Shown here piece by piece: positions 33,786 through 44,537 of a DNA stretch of 64,000 bases (position 1 is the stretch's first letter; every line of letters starts with the position of its first letter). The translations under genes and the position numbers were made by a program. Where the stretch lies: the NCBI RefSeq assembly GCF_042186555.1, contig NC_133325.1, positions 297,876,543-297,940,542 of the forward strand, in the 5' to 3' direction. Source of the DNA: Aquarana catesbeiana. Lineage: Eukaryota; Chordata; Amphibia; Anura; Ranidae. Below the pieces are notes generated by a model. It saw only the letters and a program-made list of their open reading frames with translations, was not told where the DNA came from and did no database searches.

Positions 33786-35547
33786 CTATAACATTAATAG
33801 GTACAGTATCATGCTGAATGGAAAAAGGGTAAAAGTGGATCACCATATGAAGTAAGCCATTAATACATATTCCACTATATTACTGTTCCACCTTTTGATT
33901 CAGTGGTGGTAAATAGGGGCAGGGAAATTTTTACTGTCCAATGAAGCAGCTGACCATTACTGATGAACAAAGTAAAATTATTATCAACAATGTTTCAGAT
34001 TTTATATATTCAAATGAAGAAAAGAATGATTTCTGTCAGTAGCTAAATATATTTTTCATATAGTTATTATACTAGGCTTCAAAAGGATTTATAGCAATTT
34101 AAATAGATCATTTGTGTTGATTTTTTTTTTAAATAGCTACTTCATTTTTTTAGTTACAACCCATGCAAAGTTAATACAAATCTGACACTTCTGGTGGTGT
34201 CAGATCATATGAAATGCTACCATCAAGGCCACTGGTATATGAAAATCTCCCTGAAAAAACTCCTGCTGACTCTGACAGTGGGAGCAACTTGAAGTTAGTT
34301 GTAATTGCATTTTTATTATGCAACCCTGACAGCTCTGGCTCCAGAGAGACTTTCTTCAGTGCTCTCAGATCTGCATGATGAAAAAAACTTTAGTTACGGC
34401 TAATTATCTGCCAGTGGTTTTATTTTTGCAGTATATCAGTGTAAAGCTTTGCAGGGAGCCATGGCTGCTGCTGCATATAAATTACACTTGAATTTCTCTG
34501 GAGCTGTCTGCAACTAGGCTGTATGTGGGCTCAGTAGCACATGTGACTCCCTGTAAAGCTTCATACTGATAATGACAGTGGAAACCCCCGCAGAAGAGAC
34601 TTTTCAGACTGCAATGGCAAAGCAATGGCAGTGCAGGTATTAGGATCTCTCACACTCCTGGTGTAAGTTTCCTGATAACTTTGCATCAGTTGTATTAAAA
34701 AAAGTAGCTAATAAAAAAATACACACAGATGTGTTATTTTTGTTTTATTACCAAAAATATTTAAAGGCTATCTCTAGGCTTGGATTCCCATGCTTGTTTG
34801 CCACTGCCTCTTTTGCAGCACCCCTGGATCCTTAAAAAAATTAAATGTTTTGTTTTTTGTTACAGGCTCTCTGCACCCTCTTCTTCTCCTAAATGCTTCG
34901 GACAGTGGGACCATATGCAGCATTCTCCATTGAGTCCTCAAAAGGGAGTGTGCCGTGGACTCACGGAAAGCGGTTTGAATGATGCTGGGTGTCAGTCTGT
35001 GTAGAAGAGGATCAGCATGAGGTTGCATCTTCTACTCTATACAGGTGTATATAGAAAAGTTTGCATATTTACCAAGTCTAGTTAAATCAAATCTGGACAT
35101 TTCATATAAAAAATTCTTAAATATAGAACACAGCTGGTGAAAAGCCCACAAAAGCATCCCTTATTTTGTATTGGTGGAGGTAGAGACAGGAAAGGGAAGA
35201 TCACTAGAAAATGGAAAATCAGTGGCTCAGGGAAGGGGTGAGGTTTTTCATAGCAATTTCCATATTTACAAAAATTTATTTTGTTTTTGCTATTTCACTT
35301 TTGTGAACTTGTTACTAATCATATTATACATTTTCCAATTTTATCATAAAATCTAAGTAAATTTTGAGGGGGTTTGTTATGGGTAACATGTCACTAGCTA
35401 GCATCACTCTAGTAACTATTTAAACATGAGTTCCCGTTCAAAATGCGTATGAAAGGAGAATGTAAATATGACAAAATCTTCTCTTTACAAACTTTATATT
35501 AGGGGTTCCCTACATTTCTTGCCTAATTTTTCTAGACAAGTGATAGC
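33786..35547. other. No gene seen
   Basis: AT-rich DNA without recognised frames or repeats on either strand. Confidence 0.35.
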
Positions 35548-35962
35548 TTTTCACAATAAAAATCGCTGATCGCCACCATTACTAGTAAGAAAAAATTAAT
35601 AATAAAAATGCCATAAAACTATCCCCTATGTTTTAAGCGCTATAACTTTTGCGCAAAGCAATCAGTAAACGCTTATTGCAATTTTTTTTACCAAAAATAT
35701 GTAGAAGAATACGTATCGGCCTAAACTGAGGAAAAAAAATTGACGCTTTTTTTTGTTTAAAGCACAAAAAATAAAAAACACAGAGGCAATCAAATACCAC
35801 CAAAAGAAAGCTCTATTTGTGGGGGGAAAAAAGGACGTCAATTTTGTTTGGGAGCCACGTCGCACGACCGCGCAATTGTCAGTTAAAGCGACACAGTGCC
35901 GAATCACAAAAAAGTGCTCTGGTCATAAAGGGGGTAAATTCTTCCGGGGCTGAAGCGTTTAA
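35548..35962 (+). mobile_element. Right-half fragment of a TTAACCACTT-family element
   Basis: ATCGCCACCATTACTAGTAA, ATGCCATAAAACTATCCCC, GCGCTATAACTTTTGCGCAA, ATCAAATACCACCAAAAGAA and GACCGCGCAATTGTCAGTTA follow one another as in other copies. The end is decayed (GCGTTTAAG rather than GTGGTTAA). Confidence 0.75.
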
Positions 35963-36410
35963 GCAGCCAGGTGAGAGTGGCTGGCCTCTTAATCTGAACA
36001 CATGGAGAGCTAAGCTGACAGAAAACATTACTGCATAACCATGACACAGGGTTAAATATGAAAAACACAGCCGCCCAGCCCCCTAATAAGCAAAGATAAA
36101 CTAGTAGGATTTTTCCTTACTGGAAAGTCTAGAATAGAGAAAAAAAAGACAAGCTGCAATTTTTGATTTTTTTTTAAGTTATGCTCAGTGAATTGAGACA
36201 TGTAGCAAATATAAAATAGGTGTTATGACAATTTGGCTGCAAAAGAACCCCGAATAATGGCAGAACTGTAGAGGGTTTCTATTTCAGCCCACGTAATTCA
36301 AAACCAGTAAAAGGTTTAACAGACATACACTGTAACTGTATATATTCTCTCTAAATATCATATAATTTTACGATTGATTGTTTGTCGTCTATGAAGACAT
36401 TTAAGTATCC
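35963..36410. other. No gene seen
   Basis: AT-rich spacer between two repeats. Confidence 0.35.
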
Positions 36411-36758
36411 TTAAGCCCCGTACACATGATCAGAATATCTTACAAAAATACCGCTTTTGAAGAGATTGTACGATCTGATTGTTAGTACACAGCTGTCGTC
36501 CGAAAGTTTCCGAAGGGTCAAACACGAAAATGTTTCTCGTATTATACCAGATCATACGATTTTCGTTTAATCAGTACAGTTTTTGTCTGAAGATACAATA
36601 CAAATATACTACAACACATCACTTCCAAATTTTTTTTCTGTTGTACGAGAATTTTTTTTGTACTTAAGTAACCTATTCGTTTTCGATATGGAGATTAGCA
36701 TCCCAAAAAAATTGACGATCATTCGCCCGATAATCTCATCGTGTGTACTAGGCTTTAA
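36411..36758. mobile_element. Diverged Harbinger-like MITE, copy 6
   Basis: TTAA at both edges (36411-36414, 36755-36758), then GCCCCGTACACATGATC at the left and ATCGTGTGTACTAGGC at the right. The inner motif here is CGAAAATCGTACGA-like rather than GTCCGACGGACTT, so this is a separate subfamily. Confidence 0.65.
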
Positions 36759-37317
36759 TAATTTATAACAATTTATTTGATGAGGCTAATGGAGTTTTTA
36801 AAATGTTAGGAATAATAGTAATTTAACACAAGTGGGTTATTTGTTAATACTACAATGAGTAAATCTTATTCTACTGCTATGTTTAATAAAAAGGTAAAAA
36901 GGTATGTATTTTTAACCTACCATCTTCATTTTTCTAAAGGAAACATCATTTATATTTTACATTTTAGCTTATAAGAAATGGTTTCCATAGTGAACACAAA
37001 TTCTACACATGGGTTGAAATGTTTTCTCTCTCGACAACTATAACAGGGGTTTAGTGAATCTCCACGATCATATTCACAAGTTCAAATGCACATATCATGT
37101 ACAGGTTTGTGTAAAAACATATTTACTATATACAGTCTCATTTGATTTTATTTTTTTTCTCTTGTTCTTGTAGTAAGAGAAAGCTTTTTTTAGACCCTGT
37201 GACATTGTTAGCAAACATCACTATTCTTGCAGGAGCAGTTGATTGGAAGTAATTTCTTATGAGTGTAGGCATGCAACCAAAACTGCATCTTCAAAGAGCC
37301 TTTATCTTAAACACAGT
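36759..37317. other. No gene seen
   Basis: AT-rich DNA, nothing recognised. Confidence 0.35.
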
Positions 37318-37578
37318 GAGGTTGATTTTTTAAAGGCAAATATAACGTGCACTCTGCAAGTGCAGTTTCTCATTTCCCCACAGCTTAGTGAATGTGGTGA
37401 AACTTTGCTTATCTCCATTATCCAACCATGTGCAAGCAAATATTCATTTTTTTCCTTTATACCTGATTGGATATTCTTTTCAAAGTGAAGCTTCACCGCA
37501 TTGACTAAGCTCTGGGGAAAATGAGTGCAACTGCATTTGCAAAGTGCACAGTCTATTTATCTTTAGTAAATCAAGTCC
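37318..37578. mobile_element. MITE with imperfect ~50-bp inverted termini
   Basis: Left GAGGTTGATTTTTTAAAGGC...GTGCACTCTGCAAGTGCAG and right (complement) GACTTGATTTACTAAAGATA...GTGCACTTTGCAAATGCAG align over about 50 bp. Related to the right end of the MITE at 5.0 kb and to the fragment at about 8000-8190. Confidence 0.65.
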
Positions 37579-39609
37579 AGAGTGTTCACAGGCTCTTGTA
37601 AGTCAAAGCAGCATTGTTTTGCTAGGAATAAATGAATGCATGCATGTGGAGAGGGACAGAGAGGGGTGAGTGATAGATGAATTCAGTAGTCCAGCAGGCA
37701 GCTTTACTAGGATTGGAATTCAGTGCAGTAAAGCCACTTGTCTGGTAAAAAAATGAAGTTAGGAGAAAACTGGATTTCTAGCAGGTCATCAAGTACTTGC
37801 AGTGTGTATTACAGAGATATAGTGAATATAAATAAAAATAAAAAGAAACCTGTTAGTCAAAAGGTGAGAGGTTATCTGATGGGTTATAGGGAGCTATTAG
37901 GTAGTTATGTTCAGTTGACACAAAAATGTTGTTTTTGTACAGATTATATCATTCCCATTTTCACAAATTTATGGATGTTGAATGTTCTTCCTAGGTTTTC
38001 AGGGTGACTTTTTCACTTAATAGCATTAATATGTTTATCTAGAACCCACATTTTAGATGTAGTTTTAATTTCAGTGGTGTTAATTTGCAGTTTGCAGTGT
38101 TAAGAATCTGCATTCTGATGTTAATCTGCGTTTACAGAAAGAGGTGCATTTATCAATGATTTCTTGGAAAAATTTGCCCAGTAAAAATATAGATAAAATA
38201 AGATTAGATTGGATTCGCCAAATATTTTCAGTTTTTTGTCTTAATATATGACATCAGTTTTCTTGTTACTTTGAATCTTGCCAGGATGAATCTTTATAGT
38301 ACAAAAGCAGATTTTTTTCACCTATGGACGAATCTTTGTGTGAATGTTTTGAGCAAATATCCTTTTGTTCATTTTCTGACATACTTTCCATCATGAAACA
38401 CTATTTCAGCACCAGGAGGGTTAATGTGAAAGAACCAGTCCAACCTACTAGGTATGCAAGTTGATATCCCCATAGCAAAGGAGTAATGAGTGTGCAGTCC
38501 CCCTGATATGTTGATACTAGCCCACATGACCTTCAGCATTGGGAGGTGGTTTGAGAGATAACCCACAAAGTGGGGGATCCCCCAGAGCATCGTATCCTAA
38601 TTCTGACCAGCACTGGGCTCTTTGGAACCCCTGATGCCCAGGAGACTGTACCTACAAAGGGAAGGCTCATGTTCCACCTACTGCCCCACATGTGGGGCAA
38701 GTAGGTGGTTGCCCTCTCCCCAATAAATTTGTTTTAAGGGTCCATAATCAATCAGTGTGTGTGCAAGTAAGTGGAATTTGTTAAAAAGCAAGATACCACA
38801 CTAAATAAACTTTCATTCTTTTCATTTTCAGCTAATAATTACCTTTCCAGGGTCCAACAATATCCAAAGTTGTCCTACTCCATCTGCTCCATTGATAGAA
38901 GGTAAGAACTTGGGGGAACACCGGTCCTCCCTTTTTCACTGCTCAAAGTTCCCACCACTGGCACAGGTTTAAGTGCCCAGGGAACTCTGAGGAAGGGTTC
39001 CTCTACATCGTGCCCATATTTGTCCAAACATGGGTGTCGTGGGGAGTACCCTGTTGTGTCATTTAACATATTTTGACTAAGTAAAATAATGGCATCAATA
39101 AGGGCACTGACATCACAGGGAACTCTGTTTCCAGATTTTTCTATGAACATATTGTGCCTGAAATGGAAAATATGACAATGCTCAAATGGTCAATTGAGTA
39201 GTGAAGTGGGATCACTATGTTTCAATCCAGTGCTGGATCAGATAGTTCAAGACATCTTCAAATATGATGGAAACTGCAAAAGTGAATATTCATTTAAAAA
39301 AGGAATAATAAATATATTTTTAATTGTGTGTAGTGTCTTTTTTAAACTTTCTCCATTAGTGGACTATCCATAAGGTGGGCAGTTAGAGCTCAGTCAGAAT
39401 TGTGGTAGGGTGTTTTGGGCACTTTAAACTATACATTCCTTACTTCAATCCTTATTATACAGGATTTATATAGTGATACCAGTTTGCACAGCACTTTACA
39501 ATATGAGGACAGACAGCAGAAGGTCTTGGGAGGAATGAAGAAAATGATTTGGTTGGTATTTTGAGACTAGGTTAATGAGGCAATTTAGTAAGTCATGAAA
39601 ACTGAAGTC
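37579..39609. other. No supported gene
   Basis: Mostly AT-rich. The minus frame 38875-39150 contains a short phrase (LNDTTGYSPRHP) reminiscent of the end of a retroviral or Gypsy integrase, but nothing around it supports an element. Confidence 0.3.
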
Positions 39610-39614
39610 ACAGT

Positions 39615-41800
39615 ATGGTGGGATCTGACAGGTTTAAAACAATACTTGTCAGAACAAATGATCCCTTGGGGCTTGTGGATCAAAAAGATCCCCACGACAG
39701 GGTATTCAGAAGACTTTTCTACAGAATGGAACTTTATACTAAGTGTTCTTTTAAACTAATGAATCTTATTGCTGCACATGAGGAGAATACTTTGGTGAAA
39801 ATAAATGAGGACAATAAACAACACAGAGAATCGTTTAATACGTTTTCACACACATCCATATATGAGGATTTAAATGTAAAATTACAAGAAACTGTGGAAA
39901 AGCTAGAAAATTACATCATGGAAACAAAAAGATTGAAATTACTCAGAGATATACAGGATTATAATGAGAAATATTTCAGAAAACACAGCGCTCCATTTAA
40001 AAAAAAAAGAAGGCAAACACAAGCATAAACAACTGAACAAAAGGGTTAATTTTAGCTCCCCAGAGGCTTCGGAGACACAGTCAGAGTCTTCTGATACCAC
40101 TGATTCCAAGGCATCTTCTACCTCGAGAGCCTCTGTCAGCTCAGTTTTTTCACATGATGACACTAGAGAACTACCTCCAAAAAATGCCACACCACCCAGT
40201 TACTACAAGTAACCCAAGAAGGGAACCAAAAAGAAAAAAAGAGAAAAAGGATGTTGAAAAAGATAAGAAGATCAAGAATAGGAAGGCAGAAGTTACCCAC
40301 AAAGGAAAAGAACTTGAAATTATTTGTACATAATGTGGTGAATTTTTCTGGCGTTCCTCTCAGTGATCATAAATTATCTTTGCTGTCTCCCGACCTCTCA
40401 TTTTCCCCTTCACACCCCTTTGATATATTTTCCACATTGATAGACATTATTAGAGTTATAAGAAATCTCATTCTTAGAAAACATTTCAAAGTGGAAGAGG
40501 TAAGTGAGAGACTGCCAGACTTAAATGATCCACATTCTCCTATGATTAATGTGTCCTTTTTTATTTTCTGATCTATGCAGTAAATTAAATTTATAGCAAT
40601 TAGAGTTTTAATCAGTTGGTGGTTTATAGGGTGTAGACAGGGTTACTTTAAGCACAGGTGACAAGTATTTTTATCCAGTAAATGCCAGAAGTGCTGCTGT
40701 AGAGGTATTTTGATCAGTGGTAGAAAAAGAGTTAACAGAATTACATGAGCACAGTCAGGCACCCAGTACCTCTAATTTATCAGCATATGAAGAGAGCTTT
40801 GGAACACTTGAAAAAAAAAATCTACAAATGTAGTTATTAAGGGCGCTGATAGGGGCGGTGGTGATTTTAACTAAAGTTCAATACTCTTCTGAAGTCCTGA
40901 GACAACTAAGGGATGAATCACCTCACAGGTTGCTTAAAACAGACCCCACAAAATATTTTAAAAGTGCTTTACAGGAACTAGCCAATAGGGCTAAGGATCG
41001 GGCTTAGTAGGTGCCAAAACAGCAGATTATCTATTGATACATAACAGAATTATGGCCATCTTTAATTTCTTATTTAAAATAAGAGAGGAAGAGCCGATGA
41101 GGGGCCCTCCTACAGTGGCTGGCATTGATTCCCTCTTAGAACATCTGGGAGAATGGGTTGATAAATTATTACAACCATTGGTATTGCATTTGCCAGGTTG
41201 TAAAAAAGACACTGGAACTGTTCTTTCTCAAATCCAAAATTTTTATGGGCCACAATAGACATCAGGGCTCTATATTTTTCTATTCCCCACCACCTAGGTG
41301 GTCCAGCACCATCTAAGGTTATACAGTTTGTACTCTAAGGAGCTGCAGGAATACCTCTTCCCATTGAATTCCTTTTAACACTTAATTTTTTTATGTCTGA
41401 TGAACGGTATTACATTCAATCCTGTGGCGCATCCACGGGGTGAGATTTTCACCTTCCAATGGCAAATTTGTACATGGGATGGCGGGAGGAGACTTTTCTC
41501 TTTTCCAACCATAACCCATACAGCAGACATTTTTATTGGTTTGGTTGTTTCATAGTTGATTTGTTATTATTTTGGATGGGTGACAGCAAAACATTGTTTG
41601 AATTTGTGTATTTGCATCACCACAATTTACATTTTACTTGTAATTTTCAAACTACTTCTACCAGTTTTTTAGATGTCACTTTAGACTCACAACTGACCCT
41701 AAATGTGGGGTGTGAATCCTGCACATCAACACAAACCAAAACTATAGTAAGGAATAAAGTTCCTAAAAAGCAGGTGCTGTTAATGGTCCAAGTGGTATGA
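39615..41800 (+). pseudogene. Penelope-like reverse transcriptase, decayed
   Basis: Fragments appear in the order of a Penelope-like pol on one strand. 39615-40028 and 39964-40212 hold the N-terminal coiled segment (IYEDLNVKLQETVEKLENY, then LLRDIQDYNEKYF, a basic run and a Ser-rich stretch). 41034-41258 holds GPPTVAGIDSLLEHLGEWVD and LPGCKKDTGTVL, the part after the PGRPIVSG-like motif. 41400-41800 holds the catalytic domain (ANLYMGWREE; FIVDLLLFWMGD in place of the YIDD box; then TSFLDVTL). Frameshifts and stops separate them. The endonuclease end is not found directly downstream. Confidence 0.8.
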
Positions 41801-43012
41801 CACTAAAACAGTTTACCTTTATTAATTATAATACAAAATCAGGTACAATAGTTAACTCAATTGATTACCAAACAGACAAAATAATAACATCAAACTCATT
41901 TTAATAATAGAAATTGACAAAGTTGTCAGATTCAAAAACAATTCCTAGCAGGCATGGACCTTTAAATTTACTTGAATGTCAAAGCAAATGTCACCCAGAA
42001 TACCTTAATGAGTTCAAGTCAATTGGCTCTAAGCTCAATGGGTGAAATATTGCTACAGTATACAATATTTACTACAATCTACATTGTGCAACAATAGTAA
42101 CAAGCAAATAGCGATAAGTTGGATTGCAGCAGAGTTTGCAAGCTAATTATGTGTAACACTGGGCTTAAAAGGCAAGGCTGTGACCTCTAATCATTCAGTT
42201 ATCATGGATTAACTCTTAAAATGGTTCCAGTAATTAGAAGTTGGTTGATGTCATGAATCACAATAGTTTTATTCAGGATGACATCTTATATTGTTGTAAA
42301 CAACCATGTCATCTCTGGTTAGACATGCAGTAAAAAACAAGATGCAATTTAGTTATAGTGGCAGGTGCTTTGCCAGGTGTGAGGTATTTTAATCAAATCA
42401 CTTCCAAATACTGGCATTTGAATGAATTTTGGTGTATAAAGGTTTGCCCGCTGTTCACAAGACCTCTTAAATTTTACTCTTTCACCACAGGTTATTTGCG
42501 AGCAGTCCCAAGTGATTGAAAGCCCCAGTTACACTGTATGCTTTAAGCAGTAGCTCAAATTAGCAGGAAACAGTGTCTTGTTTCTAATACAATAGCGACA
42601 ATAGAACAGCTAATAGAGTTTACAATCCTAGTAGCGAGTACAGAACCAAAGAGTTGCAGCGATAGATGAAAGGCTTTTAAGGTAAATATTATAGTGTAAA
42701 ATATATATTATAAGTAAAACTGTCAACATGATGCAGCTAAAGCCAGCCATAGATGGAGTGATTTTCTTTCCTGCAACCATGGAGGAAAAAGCAGTCTCAG
42801 CCAGGAAAACACACAGTGATTATTTCTAGCGGCTATAGCCACTGGCAATAATGACATGAAAAATCTGACAGGTTGGTTTTACCCAAGTTGATCAATTGAT
42901 CAATTTGGGTAAAATTAGCCTGCCCATCCATGGTTCTAATCTCGACCGGTCCCTGCTGAACAGGGTTTTTAGGCAGACTGCCCACCTACACTCAACATCA
43001 CTCTGGCTTCCC
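41801..43012. other. No gene seen; contains a 38-bp near-perfect palindrome
   Basis: 42877-42914 has 19-bp arms (TTTTACCCAAGTTGATCAA and its complement with one mismatch) and no spacer. The surrounding 42757-43012 resembles a MITE (AGCCATAGATGG, CCCATCCATGGTT) whose right part may continue after the Penelope-like insertion at 47356. Confidence 0.45.
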
Positions 43013-43933
43013 AAATTCCATTGTACTTGATTTGATTGTAGCCATATTAGTGCAATTGTGACAGAGAAAATTGAGTACTGTCCATGATACTTTTTTATTT
43101 GCACTAACATACAATTTTTCAGGACAAGCTTTCGGGATATGTCCTCTTCTTCAAGGTCTAAGCAGTACTGATTCACAAATTTTTAAGCAGAATGTTAAAG
43201 AAAAAAACAAAAAAACAAAAAAACAAACACATACAAATCAATGGTAATAAAGATAGCAGCAGAGTTAGTGAGATAAGACAGAGGGAGAGCTATAGAATGG
43301 AGGGGGGTCGTAAAATTTTAGCATAATGTGTAAGGTGTCAAAAAGAAGCATTATTCTTAGTTCAAACATTTTTCTTTCCTGGATAGTTCTGAAATTCCCT
43401 TTAAGAACTAAAACATTGATATCAGGGATGTGACTTGCAGCCTGAAGCTGTCAATATAGGTATCCAGTTTGGGGTTGCGTCCTTGTGGAGGTGTGAAGTT
43501 GCTGTTCTTTTTCTTTTTGTCACCTCCTATTGTCCTAGGATTCCTTTCCTTACTGTGAACATATTCTTTGAGCCTTTGAGTTCCAGTTTTCACCCCCAAC
43601 ACACTTAACGGGCCATCATACACAGCCAGGCCATCAGATACCACTGAATTTGTTCAGACCCAGAAGACAGAGATAAACATCTCAGAACACTGGCAGACTC
43701 CTTCCATAAGAAAGGTTACAAAGACAAAACCATCAACAGCAGCATAAACACAGCCTTGAAAACCCGAAGAGAAAATCTCCTCCAATACACAGAGAAAAAA
43801 AACAAATAACCAAGTACCTCTAGTCACCACATACAACTCAGCACTTGAAGGGACCAAAAAAATAATCAAAGATTTACAACCCATTATAAAAGAGGATGAA
43901 ACTCTGAAAGGAATATTCCAACAACCCCCTTTA

Positions 43934-44473
43934 TTGGCTTTCAGACAACCACCCAACCTCAGACACAAACTAATCAGCAGGAAACTTCACTCTAATTATG
44001 AAGTCACAAATAATGGAAGCAAACCCTGCAATAAAAAACGCTGCAAACTATGCAACCTGATCAATCTATCCAAAAGTGTTACACACACAAATGGGACCTT
44101 CAATATCATGGGATCTTACAACTGTACCTCCAGAAATGTTGTGTATCTCATCCAATGCAAAAGGTGCAGCAAAGGATCTTATGTTGGTGAAACAGGACAG
44201 AAGTTGCAAGCGAGGAAAAATTTGCACAGATATACAATCAAAGAACATAAAGAAGACAGTTTATGTACACCTGTGGGACGTCACTTCTCACAACCGGACC
44301 ACACTATAGAAGACCTCAATGTTTTAGTTCTTAAAGAGAATTTCAGAACTATCCAGGAAAGGAAAATGTTTGAACTAAGAATGATACTTCTTTTTGACAC
44401 AAAAAATAATGGCCTGCATTTAGATATTGGTTTCCTTACACATTATGCTAAAGTTATACATCCCCTTCTGTGA
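43934..44473 (+). CDS. Penelope-like GIY-YIG endonuclease domain, open frame
   Basis: An uninterrupted 179-codon C-terminal part of a Penelope-like pol. FRQPPNLRHKL (residues 3-13) is the linker that precedes the endonuclease; C32, C37 and C40 form the cysteine cluster; NVVYLIQCKRC (68-78) and YVGETGQ (83-89) form the GIY-YIG core; Arg 94 and Glu 147 (ERKMFELR) are in place for catalysis. Upstream sequence (43654-43933) encodes the preceding linker (SFHKKGYKDKTINSS) in another frame, so the full protein is broken. The stop is TGA at 44471. The start shown is only where the frame opens. Confidence 0.85.
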   Translation: MAFRQPPNLRHKLISRKLHSNYEVTNNGSKPCNKKRCKLCNLINLSKSVTHTNGTFNIMGSYNCTSRNVVYLIQCKRCSKGSYVGETGQKLQARKNLHRYTIKEHKEDSLCTPVGRHFSQPDHTIEDLNVLVLKENFRTIQERKMFELRMILLFDTKNNGLHLDIGFLTHYAKVIHPLL

Positions 44474-44537
44474 CTAGTATCCCCCCCTCCATTCTATAGC
44501 TCTCCCTCTGTCTAATCTCACTAACTCTGCTGCTATC

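Noticed and set aside
38875..39150. Minus-strand frame with LNDTTGYSPRHP, like the end of a Gypsy or retroviral integrase
   Set aside because: Only about 12 residues are suggestive. No LTRs, reverse transcriptase or other integrase motifs lie nearby, so it is not reported as a gene.
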